DNA from: an uncultured Collinsella sp.
Lineage (GTDB): Bacteria > Actinomycetota > Coriobacteriia > Coriobacteriales > Coriobacteriaceae
Direction: 5' to 3'
Assembly: GCA_902478865.1 (NCBI GenBank)
Contig: CABSNA010000006.1
Coordinates: forward strand, 1-23,713
DNA: 23,713 nt
Position 1 is the first letter of the stretch; each line of letters begins with the position of its first letter. Positions 14,431 to 21,872 of the stretch are shown here, piece after piece. The notes below the pieces were generated by a model. The model did no database searches. It saw nothing but the letters and a program-made list of their open reading frames with translations, and was not told the DNA's origin. The position numbers and the translations under genes are program-made.

Positions 14431-15099
14431 TTAGCGGCAAACGGCGGTGAGACCCGCGGCGATGCGATGCGCCAGGCGCTCATAGCCGGCAGGACTGTAA
14501 TGCAGACCGTCCGGCATATAGAGCTCGCGGTGCTCTGGCAAAAACGGGCTGATGCCACTTTGCGCATACAGGTCAATCACCGGAACGGAGTAGCGGTCAC
14601 AGACCTCGAGCATCGCCTTTACGTAGGCGACCTGCGTCAACCCCAGGTGATTGAGCTCATCGCTTGCCGGGATATCCTTCTCGTGCTTGCCGCTCGTCTT
14701 GCACGGCGTCATAAACACAAGCTTTGCCTGGGGCGAACGCGCCGTGATGGTGCGGATCAGGTAATCGAGTGCACCATAGAACTCGTGCACATCGGTACTG
14801 CCCAACTCGCCAAGCGGCACGTTGCGGCTAAAGTCGTTGACGCCGCCAAAGACGATGTAGATATCGGCCGCATTGCCGATGCCGTCCAGGCGCTCGACAA
14901 ACGAATCGCTGCGGTCGGCCTTGACGGCGATGCGCGAGCCCTTGATGCCAAAGTTCTCGATGACCGCGCCTCCCAGCAACGCGCCCAAATGCGAGGTCCA
15001 CGAGATGTCGTTGCCTCCCCCACCGCAGCCGTTGTCGCCCCAGGTCGTTGAGTCGCCAAAGCAGCAAATGGTCGATTCACTCAAGCTCTTCGTTTCCAT
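14431..15099 (-). CDS. SGNH/GDSL-family esterase, probably pectin or rhamnogalacturonan acetylesterase
   Basis: The 222-residue protein has all SGNH blocks: CCFGDSTTWGDN with nucleophile Ser17, NFGIKGSR (block II glycine), FGGVNDF with Asn88, and MPDGLHYSPAGYERLA with Asp197 and His200. The family hydrolyses small esters. Beside a pectin methylesterase and GH28/GH105 the likely job is removing acetyl groups from (rhamno)galacturonan oligosaccharides. There is no signal peptide (METKSLSESTICC), so it works inside the cell. The ATG at 15099 is preferred because GAGGAGA lies immediately upstream; a version starting 60 bases earlier has no such site and would put 20 unlikely residues in front. 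It follows the CE8 fusion gene after 47 bases, in one operon. Lipolytic or thioesterase activity cannot be excluded. Confidence 0.82.
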   Translation of the reverse strand: METKSLSESTICCFGDSTTWGDNGCGGGGNDISWTSHLGALLGGAVIENFGIKGSRIAVKADRSDSFVERLDGIGNAADIYIVFGGVNDFSRNVPLGELGSTDVHEFYGALDYLIRTITARSPQAKLVFMTPCKTSGKHEKDIPASDELNHLGLTQVAYVKAMLEVCDRYSVPVIDLYAQSGISPFLPEHRELYMPDGLHYSPAGYERLAHRIAAGLTAVCR

Positions 15100-15146
15100 A
15101 ATCTTCTCCTCATCCGCCCATCGGCGGTCATACAGGAACGTACCGT

Positions 15147-17336
15147 TTATTCGCAGCATGCCGAGGGGCTATGCACGGGGGCGCATTCCGCAACGTGCGA
15201 ATCGAGCCATTCGATATCCTCGGCAAGATGTGCCACGCCCAGATGGTGTTCACCCGGACATACCTCGTGCCGCAGGCCATCTCTGCGACCCAGCAACTTG
15301 TAGGCATCGCGCACGATCTCGAGCTGCTCGTCAACATTTTTCAGCCCGCGCGAACCGTTCAGATGATCCTCTTCGCAGCTTTGCACCAGCAGCGGATGCG
15401 GCGCGATGAGCGAGGCAATATCGCCCATGTCGAGTAAGCGCCAAAGTCCGGGTGTGTAGTTGCAGCTGCAATTGCCATTGAGATGCAGCAGCGAATCACC
15501 GACACCGTACAGATAGCCCGAGACAAACGCCTTGCGCACACGCGGGTCGAGTGCGGCCAGGTACAACGTCATGTAGCCGCCACCCGAAAAACCAAAGCAA
15601 CCCAGGTCATCCATGGCAATGTCGCCGCGCGCCTCCAAGTAATCGATCAAGCGCATGTTGTCCCAGACGTTGAGGCCCGCGACCGTAAGACCCAGTGGCT
15701 CGGCCATACGTGCTTGATTCAGACACGTACCGCGCAGGTAGCTGTTCTCGTCATCGCCCTGACCCTTCCAGTCACGACGGTATCCCCAACCGCGCGCATC
15801 AGGGCAGACGGTCACGTAACCCATGCGTGCCAAACGCAGACCGTAGTCGTAATTGAACTTACGCACAGCATCATCGACCGCCGGCACGCCCGTCACGCCC
15901 GCAACACTTGCGGCGCCTGCTCCCTGATGGCCATGCGGGCAGATATAGCAACGCTTAAGCCCCCGTCCATCAAGCTTAGGATGAGACGGCTCCAACAGGT
16001 AAAACGGCATCCACACATCGTGCTCAACCTGCAGCATCGCATGAGTACGCACAATGCCGCCGGCAACCCGCACGCGGCTGAGCTCACGAATCTCAATCGG
16101 GACGCGGTCCATAAGCGAAAGGCCCAAAACATCGTACAGACGAGTCCTGGTCGCAATCTTCCATGCCTCAAAATTCGCAGGAGTCTTGCCCGTAAAAGCA
16201 GCCGAACGCCCCTCGCGCTTCAGCCGGGCACGCAGCGCAGGTTCGTCTTCGCAGTACGTCTCGATGTGCACGGTGCGGCCGTTGGCAGACAGTTCAGCCG
16301 TCTCAACCGCATCACCGTCGCCGCCCTCGGGATCCCAGCCATCCCCACCGGCAAGCACCTGCTCGCGAGCGTACCCGGCGGCAGCCATCACATCGAGTTC
16401 ATTCGCCCACGGCACCCAGCCGGTAGTATCACCCGCCGGCCCATGCAGAATCGCGCCAGCATACTGCACGCAGTTGTGTGCCGCCGGCTTATTCCAATCC
16501 CACCAGCCTTCGCGCTTGATATGTCGCCCCAGCCAGCAATCGATCAGCACAGTTTGCGCCCATTCGCGCCAAGGACGACCCAGGTAGACCGAATCCGGCG
16601 CCACGCCATCCGGAGCTGTAAACGAACAGCCGTGGAACACAAAGCCGTGCGGCTCGCCTTCGGGCGTCGACGCCGCCGTCACGTAGCCGTTCACGTCCAT
16701 ATCGCGGTTGAGCGAGCGAATCTCGCACCCCTCAAAGTAGGCACGCGCGCCGCCAAAGATAAAGTCGACATCGCCCTCGATCCGGCAGCGTCGAAAATAC
16801 TGACGGCCCACCCGACGCGGCGCAAACTGCTTGGGCCCAATGAATCCGCCCGGTTTGACTTCGCGCGGGGGCAACGGGCCCAAAAACAGCGTGTCCTGGC
16901 GCCCCGTAATGCAGCAGGCATCGACAACCAGACGGTCGCCATCAGCATACAGGGCAATCGCTTGACCGACCTCGCGTCCATCGCCCGCATCGTTTTCAAT
17001 CGTGAGGTTCTCGAGCCGTACGTCGTCGGCATCGACCAAAACGGTATAGGTCCTAAACGTGCCGAGCGTGCCGTCGACGCCCGAGCCGTCCTCCGAAGGC
17101 ATCTTGGCACCCAGGCTGCCCACGATACGCACGCTGTCGGCCGTCTCTCCCTCAATCGTCACATGCGAGCGATGAATCTCGACCCGCTCGCAATACTCGC
17201 CCGGATCGACGCGAATCATCACCGGTTGCTCGGCATCCGGATAGAGCTGATCGGCTGCCGCCAAGGCATCGGAAATCGTTGGATACGCTCCTGCCGCAGC
17301 CCTCGAAACGCGCAGCGTATAGATACTTTCGCTCAT
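15147..17336 (-). CDS. Two-domain pectin esterase: CE8 methylesterase fused to alpha/beta hydrolase
   Basis: Residues about 1-325 form a CE8 pectin methylesterase beta-helix, with ITGRQDTLFLG (Asp148), GDVDFIFGGA (nucleophile Asp191) and YLGRPWREWAQTVL (253-257). Residues about 385-715 form an alpha/beta hydrolase of the Abhydrolase_7/acetyl-xylan-esterase type. That half has PHGHQGAGAASVAGV, PDARGWGYRRD, LGCFGFSGGGYMTLYLAALDPRV with Ser584, the CSCNYTPGLWRLLDMGDIASLIAPHPLL block, and probable Asp657 and His697/698. Lone CE8 enzymes are about 300-330 residues, so this 729-residue form is a true fusion. The predicted job is removal of methyl esters by the first half and of acetyl or other methyl esters by the second. 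No signal peptide is seen. The start overlaps the upstream esterase stop by four bases (ATGA), showing translational coupling. Confidence 0.88.
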   Translation of the reverse strand: MSESIYTLRVSRAAAGAYPTISDALAAADQLYPDAEQPVMIRVDPGEYCERVEIHRSHVTIEGETADSVRIVGSLGAKMPSEDGSGVDGTLGTFRTYTVLVDADDVRLENLTIENDAGDGREVGQAIALYADGDRLVVDACCITGRQDTLFLGPLPPREVKPGGFIGPKQFAPRRVGRQYFRRCRIEGDVDFIFGGARAYFEGCEIRSLNRDMDVNGYVTAASTPEGEPHGFVFHGCSFTAPDGVAPDSVYLGRPWREWAQTVLIDCWLGRHIKREGWWDWNKPAAHNCVQYAGAILHGPAGDTTGWVPWANELDVMAAAGYAREQVLAGGDGWDPEGGDGDAVETAELSANGRTVHIETYCEDEPALRARLKREGRSAAFTGKTPANFEAWKIATRTRLYDVLGLSLMDRVPIEIRELSRVRVAGGIVRTHAMLQVEHDVWMPFYLLEPSHPKLDGRGLKRCYICPHGHQGAGAASVAGVTGVPAVDDAVRKFNYDYGLRLARMGYVTVCPDARGWGYRRDWKGQGDDENSYLRGTCLNQARMAEPLGLTVAGLNVWDNMRLIDYLEARGDIAMDDLGCFGFSGGGYMTLYLAALDPRVRKAFVSGYLYGVGDSLLHLNGNCSCNYTPGLWRLLDMGDIASLIAPHPLLVQSCEEDHLNGSRGLKNVDEQLEIVRDAYKLLGRRDGLRHEVCPGEHHLGVAHLAEDIEWLDSHVAECAPVHSPSACCE

Positions 17337-18142
17337 CGTCCATCACGCTCCCATGCAACGAACTGTTCAGGCCAGCCCTGAACCTGTGGCTGAATATGCT
17401 CGGCGCAGCCCTTAAATGCCGTTTGGGCCGTGGCGAGCGATGCCCCATGCTTTCCATGCGGAAAGACATGTAGGCTAAAGCCAATCCCGTGGTCGGCAAG
17501 AGCCTGCGCAAGAAGGAGGCTATTTTGAACTGGTACCGATGCATCCTCGGCGGTATGCCACAAGAACGTACGGGGGAAGCCATCGCCCACCATATTCTCG
17601 ATCGACAACTTTTGAGCCAAAGCGCCATCGGCACCCGTTAGGTGTTCAAACGAACCACGATGAGCATAGGCCCCCGAGCTTACGACCGGATAGCCCAAGC
17701 AAAGTGTGTCAGGCCGAATCGACTCAGGCGATGCCGAAATCGACTCTGCAAGCCAGGGTTGGTCCCAAAGCGCCCCGAGCAAGCCAACTAGATGCCCACC
17801 GGCCGAAAAACCCATGACCGTAATCCGATCAGGATCGACACAGTACTCTGCCGCATGGCTTCGGACGGTATCGACCGTCCGCGCGAGTTCTTGCAATGCC
17901 AGCGGATAGACAGCCGGAGCAACCGAATAGTTCAGTACAAACGCTTGGTAGCCCATCGCCAACAAACGGAGCGCTACCGGCTCGCCTTCGCGCGGCGAAA
18001 CGTGATCGTAGCCGCCTCCTGGCACGACCACAACTGCAGGCAGCGGTTTTAAAGCATAAGCATCTTCGGTCGGGGCAAAAACATAAGACGTAATCGTGGC
18101 AGACGAGCCATCGACCCCGACAGGAATCGTTTTATTGAGCAT
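17333..18142 (-). CDS. Alpha/beta-hydrolase carbohydrate esterase (acetyl-esterase-like)
   Basis: The 269-residue protein fits the small BD-FAE/acetyl-esterase-like alpha/beta hydrolases found in plant-polysaccharide loci. Seen directly: the oxyanion segment VVPGGGYDHVSPREGEPVA (about 40-57), nucleophile elbow VMGFSAGGH with Ser113, Asp200 in LWHTAEDASVPVQ, and a histidine in FPHGKHG (229/232). There is no signal peptide. The ATG at 18142 follows AAAGGGA; an upstream in-frame ATG at 18193 lies in the hairpin region and lacks a ribosome binding site. The stop overlaps the CE8-fusion start. Probable substrates are acetyl (or feruloyl) esters on imported pectin fragments; which one is not decided by sequence. 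Confidence 0.82.
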   Translation of the reverse strand: MLNKTIPVGVDGSSATITSYVFAPTEDAYALKPLPAVVVVPGGGYDHVSPREGEPVALRLLAMGYQAFVLNYSVAPAVYPLALQELARTVDTVRSHAAEYCVDPDRITVMGFSAGGHLVGLLGALWDQPWLAESISASPESIRPDTLCLGYPVVSSGAYAHRGSFEHLTGADGALAQKLSIENMVGDGFPRTFLWHTAEDASVPVQNSLLLAQALADHGIGFSLHVFPHGKHGASLATAQTAFKGCAEHIQPQVQGWPEQFVAWERDGR

Positions 18143-18194
18143 GTATTCCCTTTCACCATGATGCGTAGCGCAGCGCACACGGCCGTATCGCACA

Positions 18195-18231
18195 AGGGCT
18201 GCATTGCCGATTTATCCGACAATGCAGCCCT
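18195..18231 (-). terminator. Perfect 12-bp intercistronic hairpin after GH28
   Basis: AGGGCTGCATTG (18195-18206) pairs exactly with 18220-18231 around a 13-base loop. It lies 16 bases beyond the GH28 stop and 53 bases before the next start. On the minus strand it is followed by TTGTGCG rather than a run of U. A weak terminator or a 3'-end stabiliser that changes the ratio of GH28 to esterase message are both reasonable. Confidence 0.45.
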
Positions 18232-18246
18232 GGTCATCAACCCGAG

Positions 18247-19842
18247 TTAGGAACGGACAACCTTGTCGACGTTCTGGAGCTGCAGCTCCTCGCCGTCCTG
18301 GCCCTCGATCACCACATTTTGCAGGTCGAGCACCTTGACGTTTTGCGCAATGATGCCCTGACGCACCATGGGCTCAACGCCGCAGGCCATGGCCGGGACA
18401 AAGGGCTCGGCATCGTCGGCAAAGGTAACGTGAACGTCTTGGAACGTCAGACGCGTCACCTTGCTCTCGGGCAGACCCGTGATATAGGCCGCGGCAGCAT
18501 GGCAGTTGGTGGCCTCGATATCGCAAAACGTCGTGGCACCAAAGCCGGGCGTGCGGTCGTCGACAGGCAGCGCCTCGCGAGACTGCACGTAATCGGTCTT
18601 GCCGTCCTTGTCACAGAAGTAGAAGGAGTTGACCACGAAGGGCGTGAGCACCTCGTCCATGCGAATGTGCTCAAAGGTAATGCCCTCGTTGACGGCATCC
18701 TTGCCGCGCCCGCGGCGGGTCTTGACGCGCAGGCCGCGGTCGGTGCGCTCAAAGAGGCACTTGCTCACGGTAAGGTCCTTGATGCCGCCGGCAGCCTCTG
18801 AACCCAGGACCACGGCGCCGTGACCATCGTGCATGTAGCAGTGAGAGATCAGCACGTCGTGCGTGGCGGGACGAAGCTCGGGCTCAATGCCCAGCTTGCC
18901 GCTCTTGATGGCGATGCAGTCGTCGCCCACCGAGAACTGACAGCCAAGGATGCGGACAAAGCCGCAGCTCTCGGGATCGAAACCGTCGGTGTTGTGGGAG
19001 TTCTTGGGGCCCTCGATGGACAGGCAGAGCGCATCGACGTGCTCGCACAGGATGGGGTGGATGTTCCACGCCGGGCTGTTGCGGACGGTGAAGCCGGCCA
19101 TGCTCACGTTCTCACACTCGGATAGGAAGATCATGCGCGGGCGGGCGACCTCGCGGCCCTCCTCCGGGCGAAAGATGTTCTTAAAGTCCTTGTTCCACCA
19201 GTTGTCCTCGGCAAAATCGGTCTGACCGTCGATGGCACCACGACCATAGATGCACACGTCGTGCACGCTCAGACCCGTAAAGGTAGAGCAGTAGGTCGAG
19301 AAACTCTCGCCCTCCCAGCGGCCCAGGGGCAGCATATCGGTGCCGGCATACCCGGCGCCCTCGTCGCCTGTGACCGTGCCCGGAATGTAGGCAAGCGCCG
19401 CGCGATCGTGACGGGCCAACAGCACCGCTCCCTCGGCGAGCTCGATGTTGATATTGCTCTTAAGGAAGAGGGACTTGATGCGATAACTACCGGCGGGGAT
19501 CAGCACGCGCCCGCCCTTGGGGCAGGCCATGATGGCAGCCTGGATGTTGGTGGTGTCGTCGTGCTCGGCATCGCCCTTGGCGCCACAGTCGCGAACGTTG
19601 ATGGTAAAGGGCTCAGCCGGCGTGGTGACACCTACGCTCAGCTCACGCTCGCCACAAACAAAACGAACCAGGTTGCGCTTGCCGGGGATCAGGCCGTCGA
19701 CATAGGTCTCGACCGTATTCGTGGTACCGGCGGGCTCGTCGTTGACAAAGATCTCCCACGTATCGGCACAGGTAAAGTAGCCGCCGTCGTCAAGCTCGAT
19801 CACGGCCGCGCGGGCGTTGCGCCAGATAACGTTCGTCTCCAT
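18247..19842 (-). CDS. GH28 polygalacturonase, exo-type (PehX-like)
   Basis: The 531-residue protein has the complete GH28 signature: NTDGFDP at 284-290 (Asp286), GDDCIAIKSG at 306-315 (Asp307/308), GHG at 340-342 and RVKT at 372-375. An N-terminal segment of about 75 residues with beta-rich, fibronectin-III-like character precedes the beta-helix, which begins near FTINVRDCGAKGD. Exo-poly-galacturonosidases such as PehX have this layout, so release of galacturonate or digalacturonate from chain ends is the likelier mode. No signal peptide is present (METNVIWRNARAAVIEL), so it must act on imported oligomers. The ATG at 19842 is chosen because GAGGGAG lies 6 bases upstream. It follows the transporter gene across a terminator, and the esterase operon lies downstream. 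Confidence 0.92.
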   Translation of the reverse strand: METNVIWRNARAAVIELDDGGYFTCADTWEIFVNDEPAGTTNTVETYVDGLIPGKRNLVRFVCGERELSVGVTTPAEPFTINVRDCGAKGDAEHDDTTNIQAAIMACPKGGRVLIPAGSYRIKSLFLKSNINIELAEGAVLLARHDRAALAYIPGTVTGDEGAGYAGTDMLPLGRWEGESFSTYCSTFTGLSVHDVCIYGRGAIDGQTDFAEDNWWNKDFKNIFRPEEGREVARPRMIFLSECENVSMAGFTVRNSPAWNIHPILCEHVDALCLSIEGPKNSHNTDGFDPESCGFVRILGCQFSVGDDCIAIKSGKLGIEPELRPATHDVLISHCYMHDGHGAVVLGSEAAGGIKDLTVSKCLFERTDRGLRVKTRRGRGKDAVNEGITFEHIRMDEVLTPFVVNSFYFCDKDGKTDYVQSREALPVDDRTPGFGATTFCDIEATNCHAAAAYITGLPESKVTRLTFQDVHVTFADDAEPFVPAMACGVEPMVRQGIIAQNVKVLDLQNVVIEGQDGEELQLQNVDKVVRS

Positions 19843-19888
19843 GGATTTCTCCCTCAAAAAGATGCTCTAAAGGCAAATTGTACGCTGT

Positions 19889-19933
19889 TAAAAAAGGGCC
19901 GTGCCTGCCGGCGGAATTCCGGTGGCACGGCCC
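19889..19933 (-). terminator. Rho-independent terminator after the GPH transporter
   Basis: GGGCCGTGCC (19896-19905) and GGCACGGCCC (19924-19933) form a perfect 10-bp stem. On the minus strand it is followed by six U residues. It lies 25 bases beyond the transporter stop and 54 bases before the GH28 start. A minus-strand TACAAT (about 19880-19885) could be a -10 for GH28 but no -35 fits, so part of GH28 expression may come from read-through. Confidence 0.85.
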
Positions 19934-19957
19934 TGTGATTTGGACGATATGTCGGCC

Positions 19958-21517
19958 TTACTCGGCGGGGGTTACGCTACCGTCCTGGAAGCCAACGTTG
20001 TTGTGGGCAAAGCAGTCCTCGTACTTAAAGCCGGAGAGCTCCTCGCAAAGCGCCTTGACCTCGGGCTTGACGTCGGCCATCTTGCCACCCTCCTTGACGC
20101 GGTGAATCTCGTCGCAAAGGATGTCGCACTGCTCCTTGTCGATCTTGATGCCGCGGGCAAGGACGGCCGCAAGCAGGAAGAAGCCGGCGCAGCCGATGAT
20201 CATGTAGCCGCAGATATACAGAGGCACGGTAGCGGGCTGGGTCACGGCGTCGCTATTGCCGGCGGTCTGAATGAAGCCGGAGGCAGCAAGGACGATAGCC
20301 CACACGTTGACGGCGATAGCCTGGGCGATCTGCTGGCAGAGCTGCTGCGCGGAGCTGTAGATGCCCTCGCGACGACGCAGGGTGATGAGTTCATCGACAT
20401 CGGGGATGTAGTTGAGCAGAACATCGGGCAGGTACTGGAAGCCGACGTAGAAGAACTTCCAGATGGCGAAGATGATGGGGTAGGCGATCATGGCGATGGC
20501 GACCGTGGAGGTGCCGTTGATCTGACCAAAGGCGAAGTAGTTGTAGGCAATGATGCACGCAGCGCAACCGACATTTGCGAGGTACCAAGACTTGTGGAAG
20601 CCCTTCTTGGCCATGAGGGCGACCCAGATGGCGGTGCAGACGATAGCGACGACCTTGCCAGGCATCTCCATCACGGACTCGTAGGACTTAGGAATCTGCA
20701 GGCAGTAGACGATGAAGAAGGACAGGCAGGCAGACCAGCAGGCAGCAGCAAGCTTCGTGGAGACCTGTGCATACAGGACCTTGCGGAAGGACTTGTTGCG
20801 GAAGGTGGAGATAACGTCGATGAAGAACTTCTTGATGCCCTCGCCGACGCTCTCGATCTTCTCCTGAGCGACCTCCTCGGGGGTGTGCTCCCATGTGGAC
20901 AGGTACACGCAGAGCAGCGAGATTGCCATGACCGAAGCGTTGATCGTAGCGATGATGAAGTAGCTAAACGGGTTGGTCTCGCCGAAGGTGCCAAAGCCAA
21001 AGCCGACGAGTGCTGCCATCAGGAAGCCGGCGGCGTTACCAAAGAGATGCTTGTAGCCGGTAAGGTACGTACGCTCCTTAAAGTCGTCGGTCATCTCGAT
21101 GGTAAGCGGCGACAGGTTGGCGGTGCAGAACGTGTACGCGACGTTGTAGATCAGGTACAGCACAAAGTAGTACGGGAAGCCAAACGGCGTAGCCACGAAG
21201 ATGAGCGGCTCGGCGATCATCATCGGGATGGCCAGCAAGATCCAGAAACGACGACGACCAAAGATGCGGCCAATCTTGGTGGCATAGAAGTTATCGGCCA
21301 CAAAGCCCATCAGCGGGCAAAGAATGGCGTTGACATAGATGGCAAACGAGCTGATCAGTGCAGCCTCGCCTGCGGACAGGCCACACTCCGTGGACAGGAA
21401 CAGCACCATGTAGCTGTGCGTAAATGTCAGGGCACCGGAATTGAGCATACCGCCCATACCAAAGCCCAAGCGCGTCCAGAATGTGATCTTACGCTTTTTT
21501 CCGATCTTATTAGTCAT
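19958..21517 (-). CDS. GPH-family sugar/uronide:cation symporter (MFS)
   Basis: The 519-residue membrane protein fits the glycoside-pentoside-hexuronide symporters. Signs are the short basic N-terminus before GFGMGGMLNSGALTF, CPLMGFVADNF...IGRIFGRRRFWILL (the family's conserved D-x-n...grRRp-w loop), and about 12 hydrophobic segments. It has a longer C-terminal cytoplasmic tail of about 60 residues ending SGFKYEDCFAHNNVGFQDGSV. GPH proteins import oligosaccharides or uronides with H+ or Na+. As the only importer beside the pectin enzymes, it is the likely entry route for oligogalacturonides. The ATG at 21517 has GAGAGGGAG upstream; the longer in-frame start at 21568 does not. Its promoter carries the clearest operator arrangement in the window, and a terminator follows. 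Confidence 0.87.
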   Translation of the reverse strand: MTNKIGKKRKITFWTRLGFGMGGMLNSGALTFTHSYMVLFLSTECGLSAGEAALISSFAIYVNAILCPLMGFVADNFYATKIGRIFGRRRFWILLAIPMMIAEPLIFVATPFGFPYYFVLYLIYNVAYTFCTANLSPLTIEMTDDFKERTYLTGYKHLFGNAAGFLMAALVGFGFGTFGETNPFSYFIIATINASVMAISLLCVYLSTWEHTPEEVAQEKIESVGEGIKKFFIDVISTFRNKSFRKVLYAQVSTKLAAACWSACLSFFIVYCLQIPKSYESVMEMPGKVVAIVCTAIWVALMAKKGFHKSWYLANVGCAACIIAYNYFAFGQINGTSTVAIAMIAYPIIFAIWKFFYVGFQYLPDVLLNYIPDVDELITLRRREGIYSSAQQLCQQIAQAIAVNVWAIVLAASGFIQTAGNSDAVTQPATVPLYICGYMIIGCAGFFLLAAVLARGIKIDKEQCDILCDEIHRVKEGGKMADVKPEVKALCEELSGFKYEDCFAHNNVGFQDGSVTPAE

Positions 21518-21596
21518 CGAGCTCCCTCTCTTTTCTCGATTGTCTTGTAACAAGACATTTGAGTCCACACTGACATCTGTCTGCCCAGCGTTCAGG

Positions 21597-21608
21597 GTGA
21601 ACGTTTAG
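21597..21608. promoter_or_regulatory. Operator downstream of the transporter -10 box
   Basis: GTGAACGTTTAG keeps the left half and core of the operator family. It starts about five bases after the -10 hexamer on the minus strand and so covers the transcription start. Its centre is 40 bases from the perfect operator at 21637-21648. Confidence 0.6.
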
Positions 21609-21612
21609 TTAG

Positions 21613-21641
21613 ATTATGCGCGATTGCTTATGATAGGTGAA
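21613..21641 (-). promoter_or_regulatory. Sigma-70-type promoter of the transporter gene
   Basis: On the minus strand, TTCACC (21636-21641, four of six against TTGACA) and CATAAT (21613-21618, five of six) are separated by exactly 17 bases. The -35 lies inside the perfect operator palindrome, and a second operator covers the start-site region. This is a good geometry for repression by a bound dimer or looped tetramer. Confidence 0.65.
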
Positions 21642-21648
21642 CGTTCAC
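21637..21648. promoter_or_regulatory. Perfect GTGAACGTTCAC operator over the transporter -35
   Basis: This is identical to the perfect palindrome upstream of kduD at 6881-6892. It overlaps the -35 hexamer of the transporter promoter. Having the same 12-bp sequence at two unlinked catabolic promoters is the best evidence in the window for a shared regulator. Confidence 0.7.
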
Positions 21649-21757
21649 TTGAATAATATCCTTGAACGGTCGATTTTTACCGCTGAACGGACACAATTGA
21701 GATCCTCACACCTATTTTCTGCTGGTAAAGGTGCCATGCTGGACAGCCATGAGATAG

Positions 21758-21769
21758 GTGAACGTTTAT
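21758..21769. promoter_or_regulatory. Upstream auxiliary operator
   Basis: GTGAACGTTTAT lies 121 bases (centre to centre) upstream of the perfect operator and 104 bases after the uxaA stop. It shares the preceding GATAG with the sites at 14351 and 21637. It could support DNA looping by a tetrameric repressor. Confidence 0.5.
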
Positions 21770-21800
21770 CAGACATACCAACATATTCACTTAACCATGA

Positions 21801-21838
21801 AACGAAAAGGCCCCGCCGGGAACACTCCCGATGGGGCC
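21801..21838 (-). terminator. Terminator after uxaA
   Basis: GGCCCC (21809-21814) pairs with GGGGCC (21833-21838). An inner stem, CGGG (21817-21820) with CCCG (21827-21830), closes a 6-base loop. On the minus strand the stem is followed by TTTTCGTTT, a moderate U-tract. It lies 35 bases beyond the uxaA stop and separates uxaBA transcription from the transporter promoter. Confidence 0.75.
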
Positions 21839-21872
21839 GATGACATCTCGCTATGCTTGGGCGCACTTGCCG

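Noticed and set aside
18428..18450. GTGAACGTC resembling the operator motif
   Set aside because: It is inside the GH28 coding sequence and matches only one half-site, so chance is the simplest explanation.
21637..21843. A 68-codon plus-strand frame in the uxaA-transporter gap
   Set aside because: It covers two operators and a terminator hairpin and begins inside an operator. No ribosome binding site or protein family is visible.
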